Under the pieces are notes generated by a model. It was given only the letters and a program-made list of their open reading frames with translations, searched no databases and was not told where the DNA came from. A program made the position numbers and the translations under genes. From an uncultured Clostridia bacterium (GTDB taxonomy: Bacteria > Bacillota > Clostridia > TANB77 > CAG-508): 64,000 nt of DNA. The stretch is taken from the NCBI GenBank assembly GCA_934168305.1, contig CAKPNF010000003.1, positions 1 to 64,000 of the forward strand, read 5' to 3'. Shown here one piece after another: positions 46,996-55,800 of the stretch; position 1 is the stretch's first letter; each line of letters starts with the position of its first letter.

Positions 46996-47271
46996 TTATA
47001 TTGATTTTGGACATGATGTCCAAATTACTAATTCATCTGCTTTGTTATAAATAAAATTATTATATTTTACTAGTTCTATAAAACTATCTGTATTAGGTTT
47101 CTTATATTTATTTCTTAATTCAATTATAATAGAATTTCTTAAGTTATTAAGTTCTTCATCTTTTAATTCTAAAAAATCATTTATTGTTCCATTCATTATC
47201 AATTCTTGATATGTTATTGGCTTATATTCTTCTAAATATTTGCTATATAAAATTCCATATTTACTTAACAT
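46996..47271 (-). CDS. TnpV-like small protein
   Basis: 91 residues. KYLEEYKPITYQELIMNGTINDFL, then LKDEELNNLRNSIIIELRNK and ELVKYNNFIYNKADELVI follow the plan of TnpV proteins of clostridial transposons (a YLKEH-LY-LL-G-L-YL opening, then a helical hairpin). Match by eye. It overlaps the end of the upstream small gene by 11 bp. A palindrome TTTGGACATGATGTCCAAA lies in its 3' end. Confidence 0.6.
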   Translation of the reverse strand: MLSKYGILYSKYLEEYKPITYQELIMNGTINDFLELKDEELNNLRNSIIIELRNKYKKPNTDSFIELVKYNNFIYNKADELVIWTSCPKSI

Positions 47272-47599
47272 TTGGCTTTCCTCCTATACATTCAATAATC
47301 AAATTAATTCCATCCATAAATCCAACTTTATAAAACTTTTCGTTTTCATAGCCACCAATATTAATTAATTTGTTACAATGTTTATCTATTTTTTCTAAAA
47401 TTATTTCTTTATCATCTTCTTTAACTATTTTAGATATTTCATTTGCTATTTTTTGATAGGTATCTTCTCCTTTTGTTATTTCTGCTATTTTCTTTTTATC
47501 GACATCATTTAGTATATATAAATCTTCTGACCTAGTATTATACCAATAATCAATAACAGATTCTTCTTGAAATGATTTTAATTCTTCCTTATTTAACAT
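47261..47599 (-). CDS. Small unknown protein, DUF6809-like
   Basis: 112 residues, helical. EISKIVKEDDKEIILEKIDKHCNKL followed by NEKFYKVGFMDGINLIIEC resembles DUF6809 proteins of clostridial mobile elements, which end in a similar FxxGFxxGxxLxxE stretch. Function unknown. It is coupled to the TnpV-like gene by an 11-bp overlap. Confidence 0.5.
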   Translation of the reverse strand: MLNKEELKSFQEESVIDYWYNTRSEDLYILNDVDKKKIAEITKGEDTYQKIANEISKIVKEDDKEIILEKIDKHCNKLINIGGYENEKFYKVGFMDGINLIIECIGGKPNVK

Positions 47600-48145
47600 T
47601 TTTCATCTCTCCTTACACTTAATTTAAAATTATTATATTTAATAACTATATTTATTCTAACGTGTTCAATTTATAAAGTCTGCCCATTTTCAAAATTTTT
47701 TACTTTTTTCACGTAGTGCAAGAATAGATGTATTACATCGACCCATAAAACATTAGAAAGCAAAGCTTTCTAGTAGTATTACTTTTTAAAAAATGTATTA
47801 CAAAAAGGCATACATTTTTTATAATGTATTTTTATTGATATACTCTTACTCTTTGTAAAATTATATCAATTGTGGACAACTTGTCCACCTTTTGCTTTTA
47901 TAATTAACTATTTATTTATAAATCATAAACTCTTTTTTGCTATATACCTTTACTCTCTGTAAGGATATATTCAATTAGGACAGGTTGTCCTAATTGCCTT
48001 TAATAATATTTTTTAATTTAAATTTTTCCTGTGTGTGTTATTATTTATTATTATTTTATTATTATTACTTATTATTATTTGTGTTAAGTTTTTTAACATA
48101 CTGTAATCGAAATCTTCAACATCTAGTTGTTTAAAATACGAATTA
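47600..48145. repeat. 545-bp gap with two direct repeats ending in GGACA palindromes
   Basis: No gene is seen. Two related units of about 55 bp (about 47837-47888 and 47940-47995) read ATATAC..TTACTCT.TGTAA, then an A/T stretch with TCAATT. Each ends in a palindrome: GTGGACAACTTGTCCAC at 47872-47888 and AATTAGGACAGGTTGTCC (within 47973-47995). A third related palindrome is at 47006-47024. A low-complexity TTATTATTATTT tract follows near 48040-48080. These could be operators or replication sites of the element. Confidence 0.6.
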
Positions 48146-48496
48146 CTAGTTGTTCACCTCGTGCATTATTGAATTTTTCAGTACTTTCAGCAACTTTTCT
48201 TCATTAATTTTATAATAAGTCTTTGGTGGAATATCTATATGTTTTACATTTAAAATTCCTGCTGTTTGTAAAATTGATGTTGCTTTTCTTTGTTTATATG
48301 GACTTAATCTAGTACTCTTTTCTATACTTTCTTTTGTAGCAAAAAAATACCCATATTTTAATTCATTTCTTTTTCTAAAATAATTCATTCTTCCATATAA
48401 TTCTCCTAGCATTATAGCTGAATTTACTCCAAATTTAGTTATCAAATCTCTGTTAGTCATTATAAAATTTGTACCAATAATATTTTCTTTTGACAT
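48146..48496 (-). CDS. Winged-helix replication-initiator-like protein
   Basis: 116 residues. FIMTNRDLITKFGVNSAIMLGELY, then ATKESIEKSTRLSPYKQRKATSILQTAGIL and KTYYKINEEKLL form a winged helix like the N-terminal domain of mobile-element replication proteins (DnaD or RepA-N neighbours). GGAGGACATG lies just before the ATG. It is the gene nearest the PBP-side attachment site. Confidence 0.6.
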   Translation of the reverse strand: MSKENIIGTNFIMTNRDLITKFGVNSAIMLGELYGRMNYFRKRNELKYGYFFATKESIEKSTRLSPYKQRKATSILQTAGILNVKHIDIPPKTYYKINEEKLLKVLKNSIMHEVNN

Positions 48497-48609
48497 AGCA
48501 TGTCCTCCTTTTATATTTTTAAAGAGAAAGTAATTCTGAAATCACTTTCTATTTGATTTGATTGTTCTATTTTTTCACCTAAATTGTAAGGCTTTTTAAA
48601 TGTTGCTTA

Positions 48610-48644
48610 AAATGTAGCGACAAAATAAACCACACACCTCCTTG
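48610..48644. other. Attachment site, PBP side of the element
   Basis: AATGTAGCGACAAAATAAAC, then CACACA and the core CCTCCTTG. The arm is the inverted counterpart of the one at the other end. Confidence 0.85.
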
Positions 48645-50339
48645 GTGTCCTCCCTCTCCTGTAGGATTATACAAAGTAACAAGAACAACAACTTGTGGAT
48701 TTTCAATTGGAGCAACACCTAAGAAGGACGTTACATATTTATTTGTATTAACGCCATCTTCAGAAGTGCCTGTTTTTCCACCAATTCTATATCCAGCAAC
48801 TTTTGCATTTTTACCAGTCCCTTCTGATACAACAGATTCCATCATACTTAAAACTTTTTCTGAAGTTTCCTTTGAAATAGTTTGTGATTTAATTTTTGTT
48901 TCAACATCAGTTCTTTCTCCAGTTTGACTATTAATAGTAGCTTTTACAACTCTTGGCTGAATCAAATTTCCTCCATTTGCTATAGATGAAACAGCAGTAA
49001 CTAATTGAAGAGGCGTAATTTCAAATCTTTGGCCAAAACTTATTGTTGCAAGTTCAACAGGTCCAGCCTTATTTTCAGCTAAAAATATACTTCCAGCCTC
49101 ACCAGGCAAATCAACTCCTGTTCTTTCCAACAATCCAAATTTTTGCAAATATCCATAATATGTGTGAACTCCCATTTTTTGTCCTAATCCTATAAAAATA
49201 GGGTTACATGAATTCATTAACGCCTGTCTTAAGCTTTCTGCACCATGAGGTCTATAATATCTCCAACATTTTATTCTTACTCCTGCTACTTCAATTCCAC
49301 CAGTACAACAAAATTGTCCTTGTTTATCTATATCAGTTACTAATCCTTCTTCAAGTGCTGCTGATGCAGTAATTGTTTTAAAAGTAGAACCTGGTTCATA
49401 TGTATCAGTAATTGCTCTATTTCTCCAAACGGCCTGTAAACTTTTTGTTTTTTCTGTTTGATCAACCGTATCCCAAATTCCTTTTAACTCATCTGTATAA
49501 GCCGCATAAGGATCATTTAAATTATAATCAGGATATGTTGCCATAGCCAAAATATCACCATTTTGAGGGTTCATAACTACAATATTTCCACCATCGGTAC
49601 ACTTATTATCTATACATGCTTCCTTTAAATATTTTTCAACTATTGATTGTATATTAATATCAATTGTAAGAATTAAATCATTACCATTAATAGCTGACAC
49701 ATATGATTCACCTTCATCCCCTATTTCTCCTCCTTTTGCATCTGTATGTCTTTTTATTGCACCCTTTGTTCCTGATAAAACCTTATCATATTTTGCTTCT
49801 ATTCCATCTAATCCTTGATTATCACTTCCACAAAACCCAATAATTTGAGCAGCCAAATTATTATTAGGATAATATCTTTTTGTATCTTCATCAATGTTAA
49901 TTCCAGTAGTTATATTATTTTCTTCTATCCATTTTCTAAGTTCATTTGATTTTTCCTTATCTATTTTTTTTGCTATTGTTTCTATTGAACTTCTTTTTGA
50001 AACTTTCTTTAATGTTTTTTCATAATCTAAGTTAAATATTTCTGAAAGTTTCCTTGCAATTTTTTCTTTACTATCTTTATCTATATTTACTGGATTAACA
50101 GTTACAGTTTCAACAGTGCTGCTTTGTGCCAATATTTGTCCTGTTGAATCATAAATTATCCCTCTTTTAGGATTTATTGTTCTATCTAAAGTTTGTTGTT
50201 CATATGCCATTTTTGATAATTCTTTTCCATCAATTAATTGAATATATCCTAATCTGCCCACTAACAACACTATTATTAAAAACAATATAAACAACATTGT
50301 TCTCATTCTTTTTTTAGTTGATATATTTATTTTAACCAT
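48637..50339 (-). CDS. Class B penicillin-binding protein, 5' part (FtsI/SpoVD type), interrupted
   Basis: One membrane helix at about 12-32, the N-terminal dimerisation domain, then the transpeptidase: PGSTFKTITASA (catalytic Ser), MNSCNPIF and GGKTGTSEDG. Native sequence ends at residue 567 (GEGGHQGG). In the integrated state the frame continues 18 codons into the element and stops at 48579, lacking the last transpeptidase strand and the PASTA domain at 40734-41030. Repaired length is 663 residues. It is the only such PBP in the dcw cluster seen here, so it could serve in division or in sporulation. Confidence 0.93.
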
Positions 50340-50398
50340 AAAAACACCTCTAATAATATTTATTAGAGGCTTTTAATTTTATTCTTACATATATTAAT

Positions 50399-50908
50399 TT
50401 AAAAGTTAAAAATTTTATCAGTAAACTTTTCCCACCAGTTCTTTTCTTCTTCTATAACAACCTTTTCAGAGGCTGATTCAACATAATCTTTTTTAGGCAA
50501 TGCAACATATACAATTTGTTTATTGCTTAATTTTTGCATTCCTAATTCTTCTTTAGCAACTTTTTCAATATTGTTCAAATTTAAACTATTCTCAATGCTA
50601 ACTTTTAATTGTTCATTTTCTTTTTGAAGAGCTGCAAGTTGCTTTTTTTGTTCTTGAATTTGATTAAATTGTTTATCAATTTGAGAGTTTCTACAACTTA
50701 TAGTCAATAATAGCAAAAATAGTCCAACTACAGTAACAGTCATTTTGATTTGTCTTTTTCGTTGTTCTTTAGATACTTTTATTTGTTGTTTTGGTAAATC
50801 TTGAACAACTTTTAATTGACCTTTTTTTGTAGATTTTTTATTTTTTCTATTAAAATCAGGTTCAATTTTTCTAGGACTTGTTCCATATTGATATTTTGCC
50901 TGAGCCAT
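50399..50908 (-). CDS. FtsL/DivIC-like septum protein
   Basis: About 169 residues: a basic cytoplasmic N-terminus, one membrane helix (MTVTVVGLFLLLLTI) and a coiled coil (QFNQIQEQKKQLAALQKENEQLKV). KVAKEELGMQKLSNKQIVYV matches the FtsL/DivIC C-terminal pattern. It acts with the class B PBP and FtsW at the septum. The start at 50908 follows GAGAGG. Position between rsmH and the PBP gene is the usual ftsL slot. Confidence 0.85.
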   Translation of the reverse strand: MAQAKYQYGTSPRKIEPDFNRKNKKSTKKGQLKVVQDLPKQQIKVSKEQRKRQIKMTVTVVGLFLLLLTISCRNSQIDKQFNQIQEQKKQLAALQKENEQLKVSIENSLNLNNIEKVAKEELGMQKLSNKQIVYVALPKKDYVESASEKVVIEEEKNWWEKFTDKIFNF

Positions 50909-50935
50909 AAGTTTTTTCACCTCTCTTTCTTTACT

Positions 50936-51865
50936 TTATATCTTTTCAAAAATTCTAAGTTTTGCACTTTTACTTCTAGAATTTTCATCTTGTTCTTCTT
51001 TGCTTGCTATTATTGGTTTTTTTGTAATTATATTTCCTAATGTTTTTGCACCACACACACAATATGGTAAATCACTTGGGCATGTGCATTTTCCTTTTGC
51101 ATCTATCATTGCATTTTTTACTGCTCTATCTTCCAAAGAATGAAATGTTATTACACATAATCTTCCTTGAGGATTCAAACAATCTATGCAATCTTTAATT
51201 GTATTATATAAAGGTTTTATTTCATCATTTACTTCTATTCTAATTGCTTGAAATGTTCTTTTAGCTGGATGTCCATCATTCTGTTTTGATTTTGGAATCG
51301 ACTTTTCTATAATTTCAACTAATTGTCTAGTAGTTTTTATTTCTTCATATTTTCTATGTTCACAAATATTTCTTGCAATTTGTCTTGAAAATCTTTCTTC
51401 CCCATATTCATAAATTAAATTTGCTAGCTTTTCCTCGGCGTATGTGTTAACCACTTCTTTAGCTGTTAATTCTTGAGATTTGTCCATCCTCATATCTAGT
51501 TCATTTTCTCCCAAGTAACTAAAACCTCTATTTCTTTCATCTAATTGATATGAAGATACTCCCAAATCCAATAAAATGCCATCAACCTTTTCTATTCCAA
51601 TTTCATCTAAAATTTGTTTTATATCATCATGGTTACCTTTAACAAATTTGACATTTTGAAATTCTCGTAAATTTTCTTTAGCCGCTTTTAAAGCATCTTC
51701 ATCTCTATCTATTCCAATTAACAATCCATCATTTGATAATTTTTTTAGTATTTCTTTACTATGTCCTGCACCACCAAGAGTGCCGTCAACATATATGCCA
51801 TTTGGCCTTATGTTCAAACCATTTATGCATTCTTCCAACATTACAGGTTTATGCTTAAATTCCAA
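50936..51865 (-). CDS. rsmH: 16S rRNA (cytosine-1402-N4) methyltransferase
   Basis: About 309 residues. HKPVMLEECINGL, VDGTLGGAGHSKEIL (SAM binding), GILLDLGVSSYQLD and RLCVITFHSLEDRAVK are RsmH motifs. The start is a TTG at 51865 with AGAGGTGG upstream; the earlier ATG at 51886 lacks a site. It follows mraZ after an unusually long gap. Confidence 0.95.
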   Translation of the reverse strand: MEFKHKPVMLEECINGLNIRPNGIYVDGTLGGAGHSKEILKKLSNDGLLIGIDRDEDALKAAKENLREFQNVKFVKGNHDDIKQILDEIGIEKVDGILLDLGVSSYQLDERNRGFSYLGENELDMRMDKSQELTAKEVVNTYAEEKLANLIYEYGEERFSRQIARNICEHRKYEEIKTTRQLVEIIEKSIPKSKQNDGHPAKRTFQAIRIEVNDEIKPLYNTIKDCIDCLNPQGRLCVITFHSLEDRAVKNAMIDAKGKCTCPSDLPYCVCGAKTLGNIITKKPIIASKEEQDENSRSKSAKLRIFEKI

Positions 51866-51908
51866 TTTTCCACCTCTTAAAACCATTGATATTACATTTC
51901 TTATAAGA

Positions 51909-51934
51909 AACAGCTGGTAAAATTACCAGCTGTT
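51909..51934 (-). terminator. Strong hairpin upstream of rsmH
   Basis: AACAGCTGGTAA and TTACCAGCTGTT: a perfect 12-bp stem with 2-nt loop. Only a weak T-run follows on the minus strand, so it may attenuate rather than end the mraZ transcript. Confidence 0.6.
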
Positions 51935-51944
51935 CCAATTTTAT

Positions 51945-52165
51945 GTTTTTTCTTTTGGTATTTTTTAATCCTTTTGTATTCTTATCTTTGGATTTCCTAC
52001 TTTTGTTTTCTGAAAATTCTTCTGTAATTTTTATCATTTGTAACTTTGTCTTTTGTTTTTAATTATTCTTTTGTGATTTTATCTTTTGTACATTTATCTT
52101 TTGTATGTTTTTTCTTCTGTATTTTTTTCTCATGTATATTTATCTTTGGTATTTTATATAAACTT
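51945..52165. repeat. Degenerate ACAAAAGATAAA-type short repeats between mraZ and rsmH
   Basis: On the minus strand about a dozen imperfect copies of TACAAAAGATAAA spaced 13-16 bp. No frame stays open through it. The 60-codon frame at 51855-52037 lacks a ribosome site and overlaps the rsmH start, so it is not called. Confidence 0.55.
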
Positions 52166-52172
52166 TTGCAAG

Positions 52173-52598
52173 TTATATACCAAGCATAGTCATATTTTCT
52201 GCAATTTCATCTACAGATATGTTTTCATCGCATTTTTGCCAATTTTCTTTATTCCATATTTCTAATCTAGTACCTACACCAATTATTACAGCTTCCTTCT
52301 CTAATTCTGCCGCAACTCTTAGGTTATTTGGTATTAGAAATCTTCCTTGTTTATCAATTTCACATTCAGTTGCACCTGATAAGAAAAATCTAACAAAGTT
52401 TCTTGCATTTCTGTCTGATAGTGGAAGTGATTTCAGTTTTGTTTCGAAGTTTAACCATTCTTCTTGTGAAAAAGCAAATAAACATCCGTCTAATCCCTTT
52501 GTTATAACGAACTTTTCCCCAATGTCTTGTCTTAATTTGGCTGGCATTATTAATCTGCCTTTGGCATCTAGAGAATGCTCATATTCACCCATTAGCAA
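52173..52598 (-). CDS. mraZ: Transcriptional regulator MraZ
   Basis: 141 residues. GEYEHSLDAKGRLIMPAKLR and its half-repeat TECEIDKQGRFLIPNNLR are the two SpoVT-AbrB-like DxKGR motifs. It binds its own promoter and represses the dcw cluster. The start is a TTG at 52598 with GAGGTG 7 bp upstream; the ATG two codons later is an alternative. Confidence 0.95.
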   Translation of the reverse strand: MLMGEYEHSLDAKGRLIMPAKLRQDIGEKFVITKGLDGCLFAFSQEEWLNFETKLKSLPLSDRNARNFVRFFLSGATECEIDKQGRFLIPNNLRVAAELEKEAVIIGVGTRLEIWNKENWQKCDENISVDEIAENMTMLGI

Positions 52599-52625
52599 TG
52601 GTCTTCACCTCTTTTCATTTTTCTA

Positions 52626-52649
52626 CCACTTTGTACCACTTCTCTCCAC
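52626..52649 (-). promoter_or_regulatory. MraZ-binding repeats
   Basis: Three GTGG repeats spaced exactly 10 bp apart on the minus strand (AAGTGG-AGAG-AAGTGG-TACA-AAGTGG), between the promoter and the mraZ start. This is the known MraZ box layout of short TGG repeats. Confidence 0.75.
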
Positions 52650-52658
52650 TTAATGTAA

Positions 52659-52687
52659 ATTGTAATATAACTTTTTTTATTTTGCAA
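52659..52687 (-). promoter_or_regulatory. Promoter of mraZ / dcw cluster
   Basis: TTGCAA (52687-52682), 17-bp spacer, TACAAT (52664-52659), directly upstream of the MraZ-binding repeats. Confidence 0.7.
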
Positions 52688-52855
52688 TAGTTTTTTTAAA
52701 ATTTTTTATTTTTTTCTATTTTTTTGTTACAGTTAAGTGAAAAACAACTAACATTATTAATAGCATACAGTAATTTTTTTCATACTAACAATTCATTTTA
52801 TTTTTCTATTTTCATTGTTATACTTTTTTTTAAATAAGATGTTAGGAGGTTTTAT

Positions 52856-53236
52856 ATGACAGAAAACGAAAAAATTTTAAGAAAAAATATTGGAAAAAAA
52901 ATCAAATTAGCTAGATCTAAAACTAATTATACACAAGAAGCTCTTGCCGAAAAAACATCATTATCTCCTAGATATATTAGTCAATTAGAAAGAGGAATTG
53001 CTTTTGGTAGTGCAAGCACTATCGTTGGACTTTGTAAGGCTTTAAATATTTCATCAGATTTTTTATTTAATGATTTAATTGAGTCTGATTCTTCTAAATA
53101 TATTAATATGATTGATAATAAATTTTTGCAAAATTATTCTCAATTAAATGATTACAATAAAAAAATTATTAATCAATTAGCAAATGATTTAATAAAATTG
53201 CAAGCAGAAGAAAATTTAAAAAAGAAAGCAAAATAA
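52856..53236 (+). CDS. XRE family transcriptional regulator
   Basis: 126 residues. The helix-turn-helix is KIKLARSKTNYTQEALAEKTSLSPRYISQLERGIAF at about 15-50, followed by a helical tail. TAGGAGG precedes the ATG. It is divergent from mraZ and upstream of pflB, with a terminator between; no evidence ties it to either operon. Confidence 0.88.
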   Translation: MTENEKILRKNIGKKIKLARSKTNYTQEALAEKTSLSPRYISQLERGIAFGSASTIVGLCKALNISSDFLFNDLIESDSSKYINMIDNKFLQNYSQLNDYNKKIINQLANDLIKLQAEENLKKKAK

Positions 53237-53247
53237 ATCTAAAAATA

Positions 53248-53284
53248 AAAGATTATAATTATTCTTTAATTATAGTCTTTTTAA
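53248..53284 (+). terminator. Terminator after the XRE regulator
   Basis: AAAGATTATAATTA pairs with TAATTATAGTCTTT, then TT-rich sequence. Confidence 0.75.
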
Positions 53285-53438
53285 GTTTTAATCAAAAATA
53301 TTAATGAAATCTCTTTTTATATATAATATTTTTATTAAAATAAATTTCTAATAACAATTGATAATATATTTTACTTATGTTATTATAATATCCGAAAAAA
53401 AGTTAATAATAAAAACAATAATATAAGGAGGTAAATTT

Positions 53439-55676
53439 ATGGAGTTTAAAGAATGGAATACATTTAAAAGTGGTGACTGGAAACATGAAATTAATGTAAG
53501 AGATTTTATACAAAATAACTACATACCATATGTAGGAGATTCAAGCTTTTTGGCACCAACAACAAAAAAAACAAAAAAATTATGGAATGAAGTTTTAGAG
53601 CTATATAAAAAAGAAAAAGAATCTAAAGGTGGAGTTTTAGATATTGATACAAAAACTGTATCTACTGTATCAGCACATGAAGCCGGATATATAGATAGAG
53701 ACTTAGAAGAAATTGTGGGACTTCAAACAGATGCACCTTTAAAAAGAGCTATAATGCCATTTGGAGGAATTCGTATTGTTGAAAAATCATGTGAAGCATA
53801 TGACAGAACAGTTGACCCAGAAGTAGATAAAATTTTTCATAAAATAAGAAAAACTCATAATGATGGAGTATTTAGTGTATACACACCAGATATAAGAGCA
53901 GCTAGAAGTAGCCATTTAATAACAGGTCTTCCTGATGGATATGGTCGTGGTAGAATTATAGGAGACTACAGAAGAGTTGCACTTTATGGTGTTGATGTTT
54001 TAATTGAAGAGAAGAAAAAAGATTTAGAAATTTTAAATACTGATGAATTTACACAAGATGTAATTAGAGAAAGAGAAGAAATCTCAGAACAAATAAAGGC
54101 ATTAAATGAACTTAAAATCATGGCATCAAAATATGGATTTGATATATCAAAACCAGCATCAAATGCAAAAGAAGCAGTTCAATGGTTATATTTTGGATAT
54201 CTAGGGGCTATAAAAGACCAAAACGGTGCTGCAATGAGTATTGGTAGAACTACAACATTCTTAGACATATACTTTGAAAGAGATTTAGCTAATGGAACAT
54301 TAACAGAAGAACAAGTCCAAGAAATAATGGACCACTTTGTTATGAAATTAAGATTAGTTAGATTCTTAAGAACACCTGAATACAACGAATTATTTAGTGG
54401 AGACCCTGTTTGGGTAACAGAAAGCATTGGTGGAATGGGAATCGATGGTAGAACATTAGTTACTAAAAACTCATTTAGAATTCTACACACATTAGAAAAC
54501 TTAGGACCTGCACCAGAACCAAATTTAACTGTTCTATGGTCAACAAGATTGCCAGAAGGATTCAAAAGATATACAACAGATTTATCAATAAAAACATCAT
54601 CAATTCAATACGAAAATGATGATTTAATGAGAATAACTTTAGGAGATGATTACGGAATAGCATGTTGCGTATCACCTATGAAAATAGGAAAACAAATGCA
54701 ATTCTTTGGAGCAAGAGCAAATTTAGCAAAAACATTATTATATGCTATAAATGGTGGTAGAGATGAAATATCTGGAAAACAAATTACACCAAAATACGCC
54801 CCAATCACTTCTGAATACTTAAATTATGATGAAGTAATGGAAAAATTTGACCAAATGATGGATTATGTTGCAAAAATTTATATAAAAGCATTAAATGCTA
54901 TCCACTATATGCATGATAAATACTCATATGAAGCTATAGAAATGGCTTTACATGATAAAGATATTTTAAGAACAATGGCTTGTGGAATCGCAGGTTTATC
55001 AGTAGTTTCAGACTCTTTATCAGCAATAAAATATGCCAAGGTAAAAGTAATCAGGGATGAAACAGATTTAGCTGTTGATTATGAAATTGAAGGCGATTTT
55101 CCAAAATTCGGAAATGATGATGATGCAGTAGATGAAATAGCAGTTGATATTGTAAAAAGATTTATAAGAAAATTACAAAAACATCAAACTTATAGAAATT
55201 CAAAACAAACATTATCAATATTAACAATAACATCAAATGTTGTTTATGGTAAAAATACAGGAAATACACCAGATGGCAGAAGAGCCGGAGCACCATTTGG
55301 ACCAGGAGCAAACCCATTACACGGTAGAGACACAAACGGAGCTTTAGCAGTTATGAACTCAATAGCAAAACTTCCATTTGAAGATGCTGAAGATGGTATT
55401 TCTTATACATTTTCAATAACACCTGGAACACTTGGAAAAACAGAAGATGAAAGAGTTACAAATATGGTAAATATGTTAGATGGTTATTTTAAGCAAACAG
55501 GTCATCATATCAATGTAAATGTCTTTGATAGAAGTTTATTATTAGATGCTATGGACCACCCAGAAAAGTATCCTCAACTTACGATTCGTGTTTCTGGTTA
55601 TGCTGTTAACTTTACAAAGTTAACTAGAGAACAACAATTAGATGTTGTAACCAGAACAATTCACGAAAGAATTTAA
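53439..55676 (+). CDS. pflB: Formate C-acetyltransferase (pyruvate formate-lyase)
   Basis: 745 residues, typical length. DDYGIACCVSPMKIGKQMQFFGARAN holds the catalytic Cys-Cys pair and VSGYAVNFTKL near the end is the glycyl-radical site. It cleaves pyruvate with CoA to acetyl-CoA and formate. AAGGAGG precedes the ATG. The activating enzyme follows after a REP pair. Both pyruvate-to-acetyl-CoA routes (Pfl and Por) are in this window. Confidence 0.98.
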   Translation: MEFKEWNTFKSGDWKHEINVRDFIQNNYIPYVGDSSFLAPTTKKTKKLWNEVLELYKKEKESKGGVLDIDTKTVSTVSAHEAGYIDRDLEEIVGLQTDAPLKRAIMPFGGIRIVEKSCEAYDRTVDPEVDKIFHKIRKTHNDGVFSVYTPDIRAARSSHLITGLPDGYGRGRIIGDYRRVALYGVDVLIEEKKKDLEILNTDEFTQDVIREREEISEQIKALNELKIMASKYGFDISKPASNAKEAVQWLYFGYLGAIKDQNGAAMSIGRTTTFLDIYFERDLANGTLTEEQVQEIMDHFVMKLRLVRFLRTPEYNELFSGDPVWVTESIGGMGIDGRTLVTKNSFRILHTLENLGPAPEPNLTVLWSTRLPEGFKRYTTDLSIKTSSIQYENDDLMRITLGDDYGIACCVSPMKIGKQMQFFGARANLAKTLLYAINGGRDEISGKQITPKYAPITSEYLNYDEVMEKFDQMMDYVAKIYIKALNAIHYMHDKYSYEAIEMALHDKDILRTMACGIAGLSVVSDSLSAIKYAKVKVIRDETDLAVDYEIEGDFPKFGNDDDAVDEIAVDIVKRFIRKLQKHQTYRNSKQTLSILTITSNVVYGKNTGNTPDGRRAGAPFGPGANPLHGRDTNGALAVMNSIAKLPFEDAEDGISYTFSITPGTLGKTEDERVTNMVNMLDGYFKQTGHHINVNVFDRSLLLDAMDHPEKYPQLTIRVSGYAVNFTKLTREQQLDVVTRTIHERI

Positions 55677-55682
55677 ATTATA

Positions 55683-55781
55683 AGGGATTAAGGGGCCACC
55701 ACACCAAATCCCTGTGAACCAATGGTACGTTCTTAAACCAATAGTTCAAGAGGGATTCGGTGTGGTGGCCCCTTAATCCCT
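55683..55781. repeat. REP pair between pflB and pflA
   Basis: REP elements at 55683-55713 and inverted at 55751-55781. The 37-bp spacer holds a fragment of family B (GAACCAATGGTACGTTCTTA). Starts 6 bp after the pflB stop. Confidence 0.9.
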
Positions 55782-55800
55782 CGTTTCTTAGGAGTAAATT

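Larger units (their letters stand above)
41023..48644. mobile_element. 7.6-kb serine-integrase element inserted in the division PBP gene
   Basis: Bounded by the 8-bp direct repeat CCTCCTTG (41023-41030 and 48637-48644, plus strand). Just inside each end lies an arm of a near-perfect inverted repeat, ATTTTATCGCTACA and TGTAGCGACAAAAT, which together rebuild a dyad attP site. Contents, minus strand: replication-initiator-like protein, two small proteins, restriction endonuclease, DNA methyltransferase, an unknown two-gene module, a TnpW-like peptide and the large serine recombinase. Exact excision restores the PBP frame. Confidence 0.92.

Noticed and set aside
51855..52037. 60-codon frame upstream of rsmH
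   Set aside because: It overlaps the rsmH start, lacks a ribosome site and is made of low-complexity repeats.
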